A stretch of 64,000 nucleotides of DNA, taken from assembly GCA_028753945.1 (NCBI GenBank), contig JAPNXP010000016.1, forward strand, positions 1,364,001 through 1,428,000, written 5' to 3'. Each line of letters begins with the position of its first letter. Within the stretch, counting starts at the first letter, position 1. The notes under the pieces were generated by a model, which ran no database searches, was not told the origin of the DNA, and saw nothing but the letters and a program-made list of their open reading frames with translations. This document shows positions 13,701-28,700 of this stretch, piece by piece. Both the position numbers and the translations under genes were made by a program. Origin of the DNA: Hexactinellida sp. DTS-2022. Lineage: Eukaryota; Porifera; Hexactinellida.

Positions 13701-16700
13701 AATACGAAATAACATCATTTCTATCAGCATCTGTAGCGACAATCTGAGGAATAAAATAATATGTAAGTAAATTGATAAGTTATGCTTAGTGATTATTAAA
13801 TTTCAATGAATTAACTGATGCATTTCGGGATCATGCTGACCTCCTGAAGTAGGGCGAAGAATTAGGCCGGAGAACCATTCTCTATTTGTTATGAATGTAA
13901 ATTTGACCCTTAAATTCTATTTATCTTCTCGAATTCTATTACAGTAAACCCTCGTTAGTATGAAGTATGAACACCAAGGGACAGTCAAAATTAGTTCGCC
14001 TTATCCGGAATTCGTGTTAACCGATGTCATTTGTATTCAAAATGCTTTGAGGTGGACTCAAATAGTGTTCGTATTAAAGAGAGTATACTGTATTCTGTTT
14101 AAATAAATAAAAATACCAATTCTATTAAATCTGTATTTGAACTGGGATAAAGACTGGATATACATACCTATGTGTTATGGATGAACTTAGTTAAGAGAAA
14201 TCAGGGGCAGTTTAAATAATAACTTCTAAGTAAAATTCCTGTGGATTTCGAAGGTATCACCACAAAATATGTATCAACACATCTGCACCTACCATAATAA
14301 ATTTTGGCTATACGCACGTACGTGATGTGCTTTAGGAATTGAATATAAAAATAGGACTAAAACTCACACTCAATACTGAGGTAGCACTCGCAGTATCTTC
14401 ACTGATGCTTGTAGAGAAAGTTGAAGGAAACACTGGCGGATTCTCATTCGTATTAGCCACCACTATAGAGACAGTTGTCGTACCAGTTTTAGGATTAGGA
14501 ACGGATGAATCAGTTGCTATTACTTGAAACTGGAATAGAGAATTTTGCTCATGGTTTACTCTAGATTTTAGGCTGATGGCACCTAGAAGAAATCAGTAAA
14601 TTACAAGTTTGGTAGTAAGAAAATGAATGATAGAATTCAGCATAGTGTTTCAAAACTAAAACAGTCCAGTCTTCAAGTGATCAGGATTCAGTATTAAATC
14701 ACTTCCAACCGAATAGTGACCAAATATGAATTAATTAACTAATTTTAGATTAGCACACAGAGATTAAAGAACTATAGTATTATTTCCTAATATTTAAATA
14801 TAACTGTGATTTGATTTAGAAAAATGATTATAATAAAAAAACATATTTAAATAAAAAAATCCGATTTTTTGACTTTAAAAACTCATGATTTTTAACAACC
14901 CTGTAAAATATATATACGTAATACATATCAAATATTTGGTTACAGAATAATTTGATTCGCAAGCAGATACTGAAACTGATTTTCAGTAACCAACCGAATA
15001 TCAACTATTTGGCAAATACTATTTGGTGAAACAGAATATTGAACTATGTTCGTTAACAACCTTGATAATAAGTTTATAATAAACTTCATACTTCACTGAA
15101 GATAATTTAATCCCGATATACGTAATTAGCAATTACCTGTCGATGTTTCAATTTTAAAGGGAAATCCTGCAGGCTGGCTAGGAATAGAGTACGTGAACAC
15201 TCCATCAGGCGTAGAAACATCATCCTGATCTGTAGCAGTAACCAGTCCAACCAGATAATCTATTTCTTCACTCTCATCCATATCGAAGTTGTAACTTGAA
15301 GTTGCGAAAGATGGCTCAAATTCATTGACTCCAGTAACGGTAATGGTTAATGCTACATCAGCTGTTTTTGTAGGAGATCCCTTGTCTACAATCTATGAAA
15401 AAAATAGCTTAATTAGTTCAATACAAAGGTAAGCGTGTTTAAAGTGTATGTCATAAGAGAGGAGAAAATCATTGTAAATGTAACATTTCCAATTACATCA
15501 AAACGAGGCCTTCGGTCTCGGTCGCTTTGCGACGGATCGGTGCTATGCATCTCAAGTTAACGGCCGCTGTGCGGCCTTCTCCTGACCATTTCTGTGTGGG
15601 AAAATGGTAAAAAGGGACGTTATATACATCCCTTTATAAGATTTCCATAGTTTTAACTTGTTTTTCAGATTATAAATTTATAAATGCGAAATCCGTGTTC
15701 AGCATACTTGTTTACCTATAATATCCGTTTAAAGTAAACTTCTAGGTTGATTTTGAATTTTCATTAATTTGTTTACCTATTTGTATAAACAACAATAAAA
15801 TATTAATATTAGAAATTTGTAAATGCGAAATTCGAAATCAGAATATTTGTTACCTATTATAACATTTGTTTACCCCTTATAACATTTGTTTACCTATTAT
15901 AACATTTGGAACTTATCTTATTATAGGAAATTAACGCGCCATGAAATTAACGCGAATTTCTCCAAATCGCGTTAATCTCCTTCGCGTTAATTTCATGGAG
16001 CGTTAATTTCCATGACCTTATTTTCCTGCTACGTATTTAGCAAACGTATAATGGATGACAAACTTCCGAGCTACATATTTTCAAATGTGCAAGTAGTTTG
16101 AAAGGCTATACCATGTCTATCAAGTAGATTGGAAGCCTATTTGGGCACAATAATAGTATTCAATCAGGAGATTAATAATCCTGAAATTTTTTTATAAAAT
16201 TATTCGCGTTAATTTCATGTATTTGAAAATGTTTAGCTCCAATTCGCGTTAATTTCATGGAGCGTTAATTTCCTTCGCGTTAATTACATGGCGCGTTAAT
16301 TTCCTATAATAAGGTAGTTAAATCTCAATTATAAATGCGGTTTCTATTATTACCCCATCACTTTAATACAATCCGGACAAACAAACACAGAAACACACAA
16401 CAATTGAGTTTTAATATATAGATTTATACGAATTGGCGAATATATGTTATGTGGTTTTATAAAATCGACATATTTTATTCGTTGATTTTGCAAAATCAAC
16501 CTGGAATATTTTTTGTCATTCTAGTAAAAAAATTCATTTATATTAAAAAGTTTCTTCATACAAGTTTGTATATACTTGGATCATGCGAATTCTGAACAAA
16601 ATGCAATAAAACCTAAGATTATTCGAGTAATATAGCCAAAGTAGAACACTTGTTTTAGTTCCGTTTTGATTCATGTTGATTTTGTAAAAATCGACATAAC

Positions 16701-19700
16701 ATATATACAAAATGTAGATCACGACTATTGAAGTGACTACTTTGGATTGTGTTTGTTTTCCGTATCCCATGTTCATAGCTTCATTGATTAAGATCCGAAA
16801 TTTTCAGGATATGTGTCTCAAGGGATAATTATAGATGCGCACCTGGATTTCACACATGTTGAAAATTTGTATTAAAAAAATACGAATAGTGGCCAAATAT
16901 TATATGCATTAGAAATAAAATTTAACTTTCATCTGATAGTATTTGACAAATTACATTTGGGCTTAGTTTATGATTGACATCTGTGCCATCAATTGTACTT
17001 TTCTATTTTGTTAGTATTTGTTGATGTATAGTCAACCAGTTTGTCAATCAATTTCATTAGAAGAATGGATAAGAAACCTTAATATTATATCTTTATGCTT
17101 TTTAACACACAATTTTAATTTCGTAATAATGGAGGCACTATTATGTCCCCCGCACAACAAATAGTACTAGTGTTAATACAAAACTGTCGGGACAGCGTAA
17201 ATATATATATATATATTTATTTATTTATTTATTAGTTAATTATATTACTAAGTAGTCTTATATTATGTGTTTATATTAATTATTACCTCTAAACAAATTC
17301 ATAATCCATGTTCCAATTATAATATATGCGATAATATAAGAATAAGTGAAAAACTCACGGCTATGGTAAATGAGTAAGTCTTGGTAACCTCAAAATCAAG
17401 AGCATTCGCTAGCACCAACGAAACCGTTGTATCTCCGTTAGTAGCGTAGAGAATGCCAAACTCAGAAAATGAGGGAGAGATTGAAAATCCAGAAGCTTCC
17501 AAAACGAACGCTGGTGTTCCGTCTTGATCAGCATCTGATACTGACAAGCTACAAAATACTCCAAGTGCGGTGTCTTCTGAGAGCGTTGTAGAACAGTTCG
17601 AAGCTTTGAAAAGGCAAACATTAAATATAATAATTAGATGCAAATTGATTAAAGTAAAATAAATCGTGGAAATATAAATAATAAAATCACAAATTGTTCT
17701 TAGAAAATCCACTGAAATAAATGATTTGGAAAAATAAAACATTAAAATATGTTTCCAAATAAATAAATTATAATATCACAAATAAATCCCAGGCAATAAT
17801 TACCAATTCATGGTATATACTATGTAGTAGTATATTAAATATTAATTATATAATTATATATTAATTAAATATAGAAACTTACTAGATAGAGTTGGTGTAT
17901 TATCATTCACGTTATTGATAGTGATAGTGAGGGTGGCGGTATCAGAGAAAGTCCCATCAGAAGCGGTTAGCGTAAGAACAAGTGTATTCAAAGTCTCATA
18001 ATCCAAGCTCCGGGACGGACTGATCATCCCAGTGGTAGAGTCTATGGTAACAAATTGTTTCGGGTTACCAGAAGCTGAAGGGGCATTATCGAGAGAGTAG
18101 GTTATCTGGGTGTTCTCGTCCGGAATTAGTTCAGCAGCTGTTACCTGCAGTATGACATCTCCTGTACAAATTCGAAACTTTAATTAAAAGTAATAGGATA
18201 AGGTAGTATGATATGTTAATTAAATACTACTGAAAATATTTGAAATATGCCAATCGCTAATAAGAAAATTGTGTGGTATATCATTTGCTCGATGTTCTTA
18301 TGTTAATAACTTAAGGATAGGGGCTAGTCGCATTAAATAGATTTCAATGTGTTAAGAAACCGATTATAGGAATACCGAATAAATGAAACCAAAATATTCG
18401 ATGTTCATCCAATAGCTATTAACTTTGATACAAACTAAGGTAGCCACGTTAAGGTGAGAGGAACATACGTACCGTATACGGCGTTGATGGGATGCTGAAA
18501 TCATTATTTGTACACACCAACTTGTGTTATAGCGGTACAATAATCATAGCGGGTAGATACGGCACTCAGTCTTATGATACAAAATGAACGATATAGGTTG
18601 GATAATATAGAGACCACGTGATGTCTGCGACAAAGCTGTGGTATTGCATATTTGCACTTGGAAGAACATAAAAGGATTTTGAATAATTCGAATTAAGTTT
18701 TACATAAGCATAGCTACTAACCTGTTGGTATGCTTTCAAAAACAGTTTCTGTATAACTTGGAGAAGTGAATTTAGGTCCATTATCGTTCTGGTCATTAAT
18801 TGTAATCTTAATGGTGGCTGCATTAGTATTCAGTGAGTCGCTAACTTCAATGTTTAGTGTTATCACAGTGAATTCTTCACGATTAGCAGTATTATCTACA
18901 AATAGGGTAAAGCATAATAACAAACTAGATTAACACAGTCTAGGCCCTATGATTGAATAAGCGATACCACTTTGGTAAACCGCGAAGCGACGGAGACCAA
19001 AGAGCTCGTATAAGATACATAGTATTCTATGTTGAAATTTGCTGCTAATTTCCTGCAATAAACATAAGTACTGAGCCATTGCATTTTTGATATTTCTTTT
19101 GAATTTAATGCCATATTTCCCCGAATACCTGCCGGGTCAATAAAAATGACATTGGTAATAAAATTTCTTATGATAAAATGTAAAAACATTAGTTGATCAC
19201 TGGAGTGTAATTTCGTTGATTTTCGCAACTTCGGTATGTATACTGTCGGTAAGAACCATTAGAACCGACCTAAATATAATTTTCTAGATTTTTGAAAAAA
19301 AATCAGGATAATTATGCCCACGAAAACAATAAGCGCCGGTGCGCTTATTCGAAGCAATAAGGTATATGATATTTTATCGTAATCTCAATCATTTCTGTAT
19401 TTATAACGAGAGTAAAGAGCGTCTATAAATTCGTTCGATTCTAGAGATAAGGATGTTATAAATTGATGATAAAGACATCTATTCTAAGATCTTTAAGTTG
19501 GAATGAAAAATAAAGTCACAGGTATACACTTTATGTTAAAAACGATTTGTACATTTTTTTAAATCTCACTATTTTGATACTTGTAGTTAATACAGTTAAT
19601 TGTCTATGTGAGATTGCAAAATCTGACAACAAAGTAAAATACTCAATTATCTGGGACTAATATTCGTCACTTTAACTTTACTTGATTACATGGTGTGATT

Positions 19701-22700
19701 TACATTATATAGTTGCAGGGCTTCATTTAGGGGTGGTTCTAACTCGCTATCCCTTGCACCCCCTACAGTAAAGCGTGCTTCCGCGCGCGGTCACATTCTC
19801 GCCATCTCTTCTTCCTGAAAACCATAATTTTGCCATCCCATGCGTCAATGTCTAAATGAAACCCTGAGTTGTATTTGTGCGATTGCAATATTGACATTTT
19901 CAATGGTACGGCCGTTTTTATCCGTTTTCCGTATACGGATAACATTTATAATAAATTCAAGGTAATTAAACTTCATGAAAGAAAGGGCTCAAAATGTAGT
20001 TTTTTTGATTTTGCTGATTCACTCATTAAAAGATAAGGAGCACATTATTTATTCATAATAATTAATTTTGGATAAATAGATACATAGATGCTACTTTTAT
20101 TATATGGTTTATTAACTTAGATGATGTAATAGTGGGTTAGGTCCTTTTGACTTATATCTTGAATTAAATGATATTAGGTGTAATTATTTATGTACTTTCA
20201 ATGAAGGATATTGGTGGGAAATTATATACTACTTGTCAATCTAATGTCAGGTCTGTCGAATATTAACATTATACCTTAATACTCAGTGATATGAAATAGT
20301 TGGGATATCAATATACTAAACAACTAATATAATTCAGTAAATAAATCACTTGTAAAAAGGGTTGATAATGCCCAGTAATCAGTGGTTTTTTTTAGGGCTG
20401 AAACGAATATACCGAATATTCGAATATTCGTTCGAAATGATTGAACGAATATTCGTTCGTTTGCAAACGAATATTCGTTACGAAACGAATATTCGTTTGG
20501 ACGAATATTAGATTGAAACGGATATTCGTTAACTAATTTTGGACAACAACAAGACTTTTGTATAGCTTAGAGATATCGTACTATAAATTCCCACTTAAAC
20601 TAGCTGATTATTAGTTAACTTGTCCGCCCGCCGTTACTTGTGTATAATACACTTTGTAACTATTATTATACCATTCTAACATTATTTAAAACCTATTTTC
20701 CAATTATTTTGTCTCTAGAAATTGATTTAATGCTTAGTCATCCAAACGAACGAATATTCGAATATTCGTTCGTTTAGAAAAAGGTTCGTTCGTTACATTT
20801 CGAATATTCGTTTCAGCCCTCGTTTTTTTAAGGATTTGCTCAGAGGGCCCTACCAACAATTAGAGGCCCTCACTCTACATTTCATGATATTGAGTACTTA
20901 GCACGTTAAAAATTAGAGGCCCATTGAGAAAAATTAGAAGCCCATTTTGGGCCTCTAATTTGCTTTAAAAAAACACTGCCAGTAAACACAAAAATTGATA
21001 TTGAAAGTTAGGGGCATAGCTACTGGCTAGACAATCATTATGGTGGGGCAGATTTTTGAAGTACGAGTACGAGAGCCACTATATTCGTTGTGCGTAGTGT
21101 GAATGTGTTATAAGCAGGGAATAATAAATATGTAGCAGTATCCCTAATAAGGTGCGATCAGGGAGTAATCACAGGGGGTCTATTTCTCTATAAACGATTT
21201 CATGGGAAGGTTAACCCCTGAGGGAGGCTATATGAAGTATCTGGTTATATGTGAATAGCAATTAAATTAAACTCACTTGTAGCTAGAACACCAGTGTCTT
21301 CTCCAATTACGAAAAACTCGCTTATATCAGTGAGAACAGGGGTTGATCCAGTGATAAAAAACTTGAATTGATTATTAGGACTAGTTCTATCAGCGTCTGT
21401 AGCTGTAAAAGTGAATATATTAAAATAAACCGTATTCTCGTCAATTGATAATTCAACATTATCGATAACAAATTCGGGCGGTAGGTCATTCAGGTCATTC
21501 GCGTTAACAGCTACCGTAGCCAATGTACTGAGCGGAGGAGTCCCTTGATCAGAGGCAATAACAGCGAATCTATAAACCGCTATTAGGTCTGCATCTAATG
21601 TCTTGGAAGTGGAAATTGTGATTGCCCCACTAGTGGCATCAACCACGAAATTGTCTTCATTGTCTCCGCTTTTAGAGTACACAACGGGTCCGTCAACAGA
21701 GTCCGGGTCTGTAGCATCAGCAGTACCTTAAGAGAACCAAATGAATAGGTATATCTCTATAAACTTCGTAATAGTATATATATTTTTATGAATATACATA
21801 CCAACAACTGTCCCCATCTCATTCTCGTTATTCGTGAATGTGTACCCGCCTGGTTGAGAAAATACAGGGGAATTGTCATTAACATCGAGAACTGTAACAG
21901 CGACAATCTCGGTATCCGTTAAGTTGCCATCAGAGACTACGATTGTTAAATTGAACGGAGTACTACCGGTTGATTCGAAATCAAGAACACTCGTAGTAGA
22001 TACTTGTGCGAATACAGAGGTGGGTGTGGGGGAACCAGTGGTAGTGATGCTGAATGGGACTCCCGCTCCTTCCTGAGTGAGATATATAAATATCAAAGGT
22101 GGCACAGTTAATCAAAAAGTTAACTCCGTTAAACGTTAATCCGTTAATGATGTTTAAAATTAACTTAAAAGTTAAATCTGTAATTAAAAATTTAACTTCT
22201 TAAATTAACGGTTAATTAATGGATTAAGGGTTTAGTGCCCAGCTTTGAAAAACATAATATACTACCATTAGGAATTTAGGACATTAGGGTCTTTTGATCC
22301 TTGTTCGTACGATCCGGATTTCGTAGACCCTTGTATAAACTAAGATCGTGATGAAATTTCTTGAGCAAACGATCCCAATCGCTTTTCTTAATAATAAAAT
22401 CCATAATAATAGACAAAGAATTATATCTGTAAATTACAATGATATAGTATTTTCGACATTTATTCGTGACTAAGACAATCCTTTTTGACCCAAAATATAG
22501 GAAGAAGCTTACAATAAACTGTCAGTAGTACCTGGATCTGGATCTGGATTTAGAATATAATTTCAGCCACCTCGGGATAGCGATCCCTTTTTTAAGGATC
22601 GTCTAATGCCCTAATTTTAGTTAATTAGTGGACACATTGGAATAATCAAGAAATACTCGTGGAGTCGCATATTAGAGTTGATTAACGGATATGATATTCT

Positions 22701-25700
22701 ATCTAGTAACAGTTTGCTAATAATAAAAGAAAAAATAATATCAAATCTATTAATCTATTACACTAAATAAAATTACCGTAATAGATAGACTGAGTGGCAG
22801 AGTCAGTCCCTGATCTAAGTCTGTAGCAGATACAGTGAATACAATACTGCCTATAGGAAGACCCTCTTCCACCGTCTGTGCACCGATCGCAGCTAAAACA
22901 GGATCGTTTCCATTCACATCATTCACATTAACAGTAAGGACAAATGAACCAGTTCGTCTCTCGAATACGATTAGAGCTTGGTCTGTGGCGACAATAGTTA
23001 GTTTGTGAACAGTCTGAGTATTGAAATCTAACACAGCTGTTAGTGACAACACTCCAGTGTCTGGATCTAATGTGAATTTAGGGTCTGGGTTCTGGATGGT
23101 GTACTTCACCTAAATAAACATCTCGGGATAACGTATTCAGGAAGGTTAAGACGAGTATTCTTGTGTAAATAATTTGAATCATTAATGTAAGAACATGAGC
23201 GAAATGTAAATTAATAATACCAACTATTTATAAATTGTCCAATTACACCATTATACACCATTTATGCTAATTACAGAACAACAATGCTTCTAAATAACGA
23301 CTAGTTAAATTAAACCTGTCACAATTAAGTACGTATGTCATAGATCATAAGGAAAAATACCACGAATAATATACCTTTAATTTTCTCAGTCACAAAAATT
23401 GAAAATGGAGAGATTTATGTTGTTGAACAAAGACATTGAGTTGAATTTTAGTGAATAAAATGCGAGTCTCACTCACAATATTAATTGTTACTTTTTCAAC
23501 AAGAGTATTTCTAGCATACGTGTCACTATATGTACTAACATTAATATTTATAATTACCTGCTGGTTAACACCTTCGTCTATATCAGTAACTGGATTCATT
23601 GCAGGAATATCATACACTGCTCCGAGAGAGGACTGTTCATCTAAATCTAAGGATTGTCTCAGAACTGTGAAAGTTGGTGAGTTGTCATTGACGTCATTGA
23701 TGTTAACAACAATCTGGGCAGTAGCAGTAAGCAAGCCATCGGCGGCTTCTGCTTCAAATTGGAAGATAGCCTGCGTCTCCCTGTCGAACTCACGACGGAC
23801 AAAGACAAGGCCTGTGTTAACATCCACATCGAAGTAGGAAGAGTCAGTGGTCCCATCCAATGAATAGAGTATAAAGTGAGTCTAGGAGTAATAGAATATA
23901 ATTAATGGGTAAGTTAAGTGGAAAACATCAATACAAATCAGATTGTTCTACTAGCTTATATCAAATGACTGAGTATTGATTTGATCATTTGAGAAAAACA
24001 ATTATAATGACAATAATTTGTTAAAATTATATACTGTAGTTTAATGCATTTTTATGGCATTTATCGGATATAAAATCTCTGCCTGAGTAAAATAATTCCA
24101 ATTCAATTAGAATATCGGCTGAAAGAACATAGAGATTTAATTCCGGTTAGTGAATACAAGTTTCAGTTCCTCAGCTCATACCAATCTGAGGCTCGTTATG
24201 ATTTGATTCTCGACACTGGTAAACCATTAACCGAATCCAACATTTAAAAAAAAATTGATCTATTAACCTTCATATAAGAATATTACTGATAATAGGATCT
24301 AATGCCCACCATACACGATGCAACAAAGTTGTATGCAATTGTTGCATGCAACAAAGTTGCATCGTGTATGTTGAAATGTTGCGTGCAACTTTGTTGCATG
24401 CAACATATTGCATGGAAATTGGACATGTTCAATTTTCTTGCAAATTGTTGCACGAAAATATGGAAATTCAGTACATGTTTTTAAGATTATTTTCGTTTGC
24501 ATATATTATTTCACCTTCTCAAAACAATTTAAGAATTCACATGTTCATGACTTTCTACAAGTGTAGCTATTTAATTTACTGCTTACTTTCTCAGTACCCT
24601 TAATCAAGCCCAGAGTTGGAATCGGGTCCACTTTTCAGAACCCGACCCGACCCGAACCCGACGAGCTTCAACCCGAACCCGACCCGAACCCGATTCTAAA
24701 TCCGAATCTTAACCCGAACCCGACCCGAACCCGAAGTGTATATAAGTGTAGATATTAACTGATCAACTTCGAACCCGAACCCGACCCGAACCCGATTCTA
24801 AATCCAAATCTTAACCCGAACCCGACCCGAACCCGACCCGAACCCGACCCGACCCGAGAAACCCGAACCCGATTCCAACTCTGATCAAGCCACCAATGTG
24901 CGATCAGAAATGTGCACGTTTTAAAAAACACTGATCGTATTTGCTGCATATTATTTTCCTAGAAATACTACACATCAATAAATATCCACGACCCGTTAAT
25001 GACCGTTTTTGTATTTTTTAAAGAATCTAGAAAATATGGATTAGACACTTTGGGATTGCACATATACTAGCCATTGTAACTAGCCACCGGAATAAGGGAG
25101 GTTTGGATGTACGTATATATAAATATCCAGTTCTAACTAAGAATACCAAAATGGCTATACCTTATATAATTATCACTGGACAGACGACCCATCCTTACGA
25201 AATTTCTATAACTGGACGTGTCAACTGAAGAAATTTCTTTCATCAATAGATGAAATGCACATTGTGTCTCTCAATTTAGATCCAATCCATAACCTATGAG
25301 ATTCTCAATTTGCGTTGACGGATCAAATGCAATTTCCTCCGGCGAAGTATTATAATTTGGAATGCGGAAACGACAACGTGTGTTTTATCCACAATATTGA
25401 ATTGGAAAATAACAAATCCATTGGGATTATACGTATAGTACTGATTTAAAATAATATTTTTACCATGTGTAAATAAAGTAATTCCCATGCAACAATGTTG
25501 CACTAAAATAAATGTTGCATGCGACATTGTTGCACCGCGTATGTTACGTTGTTGCATGCAACTTTGTTGCGTGCAACAGTTGCATTGTGTATGGTGGATT
25601 AAGGTAAATATAAACTTGGAAATTTACTCAATGGACTGAAAATGCATTTAAATAAATATTACGTGAGTTGTATTTTTTAATCTAATTATTAGTGACGTGA

Positions 25701-28700
25701 TTCGTTGCAGAAAATGAAATACATTAATAAATGTTATTATTGATATTAAATAAATGTGTCAGCACACACTCACAGCATCTGTGTCCGTAGCTTGAACTAA
25801 AAGAACAGCTCTACCGATCTTAGAATGCTCAGAGATGTTTTCAGTGTACGAAGTCTGAGAGAAAACAGGAGGGGATTCATTTACATCTGTTATAGTGATT
25901 GTTAACGGAGTAATTATTATGGCTTTTGGAGTTTGGTCTTCCTCTGCTTGTATTATCAACGTATATTCCGTGAGTATCTCGTGGTCTAACTCCGCAACTG
26001 CTACTGATATCACGCCTTGAAATAATAATAAATTAATAATTTGTTTGTTTGTTTGTTTGTTTGTTTGTTTGTCCACAATTAATAGGAAAGACCATATGCT
26101 CTAGAAATCTGAAATTTGCATGCAGGGCAATTTTACGAGCTGACAACGATCTATTGGTTTTTTAAACGAAATAATGGGATTATAACTTAAGAAAAGCAAA
26201 TACGTAATTGGGAATAACTATTTCGGTTTTTATCCATTCGAACACAATTTTGGATGACGAGACAAAATAAAACGAGACGCATGCATAACGATTAATGGGT
26301 TTAAGACGTCACGTATGAAATAATTGGGATTCAGCTCTTATAATTTGATTCGGTGGACACGAAATGTATCACATTATAAATAATACAATATTGCATCTTC
26401 TCAATTTTGTATAATTTTCACTTTTAATCTGTGCCAGCTATTAACAAAAAAATAACCTCCTACTGCTCTCACCGCACAAAATTTATGATTTCCGAAATTG
26501 CATACTTAGCTTAATCCAATTTGTCCTTCAACCAGTTTACTTCTATTTGTGATTTATTGTCAAGCACTACTTATCTATTATTACTATCAATGTTATTGAG
26601 CAATTTGCTAAAAACCCCAGGATTAGATTCTGCATAATAATGGATTAATGACTAGAGTAAGGAGGCGAATTGAATAATTGATTACCGTATGCAAAACTAA
26701 ATCCTCGGATAGTAAATTACTTAATGCGTACGTAGTGTCTAACACGAACAAACAAAGTCCACAAAGCAGAATTTCTGAGAGAGAATGCGTCGTGAAGCGA
26801 CTGAGATCAAAGCAAAGGGCTTGTACTATGATTGATCAAATGTGTTGACGAGCAACGTTAATAGGTCAGAACCAAGGAATTATCAAGGAGCGGGAGACGC
26901 TCCTTTTGGAGCATGATTTATAGAAAATTTGAATTTAGGAGCGCGAAAATTTGGATTCCACTCCATATCAGGTGTATGAACAAATGGTTGTATAATACAC
27001 TGGTCAAAACTAATAGTACCACCTCAATTACAAAAATGAAATAAAAGCAAACTACTAATGATCAGTCAACAGATACTTAAAATCAAACACATAATGTCAA
27101 TATATTTGATAATTCGGTCTCGGTCGCTTTACAACGGGTCGAGATTTAATAATATAGATTTGCCTTTTTTGTGGAAAAGTGGCATTTCTAAATAAAATAA
27201 ATTTCAGGTTGTATGTCACATTAAGAATTTTTTCTCAGGAAAACAGCTGAATTTAAATACCAGTGTTACTCAGTATTCGATTAATTATCTAACTGGATAA
27301 CAGTATTGGATTCAGGAAATGTTATACTAATTTATTGTTAATATTAATTGTTCTTGATTGATAGAAATTACGACATACAATATTTACTCGAATAGTAGCC
27401 CAGGCGATTTTAGGAGTAGACGATTATTAATTTAGCCGCCCGTAGAGGGGCTATTATTTTAGTTGAGCATCTATTTGCTATTTGAGGAAACACTTTAAAT
27501 ATCATTAATCTATTACCAACTCCCCTCTAGTGATTATGTGGTGATAATTCTATGACAATTAATTCCCGGATTTTCCTAGTTATTGTAGGTATACGTATTT
27601 AGCATTTACTAGGCGATAGTTAATTATAATTTCCCTTAGGGATTATTATTTGGGGTAGGCGAACATTCGAGTAGGAGCTACTATTCTAGTAAATACCCAA
27701 TCAATAGTGTTACTATAAAAATTCACAATAATATTGGAATGAATTATACAAGCTTAAAGAAGTTCAAGAACCAAGAAATAACTGAGTATTTAACTCTGTT
27801 ATATCACTACATTTAATGTATTTACAGGGCCGACACTATGTAGTGGACCAGCCTTAGTTATTTAGTTTTTGAGCTTGTCCTGTAATACAGGCCAGAGTTT
27901 GATAGACTAAGAGTTGAAGTTTAGAAGAGTTTTCTCATGAATTACAGATATACATCTGGGGTCACGATATATATCAAGAGCAGATGGAGAGATTTCAACA
28001 ACTTTTGAAAAATTGTTCGTGTCATAGCTCAAAAATGTTGTACAAATTATCTGTCAAAAGAATTAAACCAGCTTTTATCTAATAGATATCAATGAGTTTA
28101 TCATTTTATAATTTTGTTGAGATTTATTAAATACGACTAAGAACAATAATTAATATTCAACAAAATATATAGGTATACGTAAACAGTCATCGTTGCTAAT
28201 AAGAACCTCGTTAATCCAAACTCTCGCAAATTGTAATAACTGGTCGACCAAATATCACATTTGAAACGTGCCATAACATGTACTTACATTAGCTTTCTTA
28301 TTTCTAGTGCGTGATTAAGGTTCGAATTAGCGAGAGTTACCAATACTAATAGCTACTCAAAATGGCATACAAAGATTATATACATACGTATATGACAAAA
28401 ATTAAATTACTTAAAATTTCTCAAATAAATCAATAAACGTACTGTATATAATTACAGTTAATTTAGTTTATAAGGAATAACCTGTCGAGTATATTAAAAG
28501 CAAATATTATAGCCAAATCTATATTTTAGTTTGTTTGTTTGTTTGTCTGGATTGTATTAAACAAATATGCTGAACACAATTTTGGCATTTTAAAATTATA
28601 ATTTGAATATTAATTATAATTATTCAAATAAAAGTAAATTAATAAAAGTCAAAAGTTATACTGGGGCTAGCTTGCAAAGATATAATAGGTAATGCTGATT

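Noticed and set aside
18896-21276. Possible missing cadherin exon in the long intron
   Set aside because: Phases agree without it, the EC8 sequence reads through continuously, and no minus-strand frame here contains cadherin motifs.
24755-24949. Gly/Ser/Arg-Val repeat protein
   Set aside because: It is the translation of the CCCGAAC repeats inside the hAT-type MITE 24611-24883.
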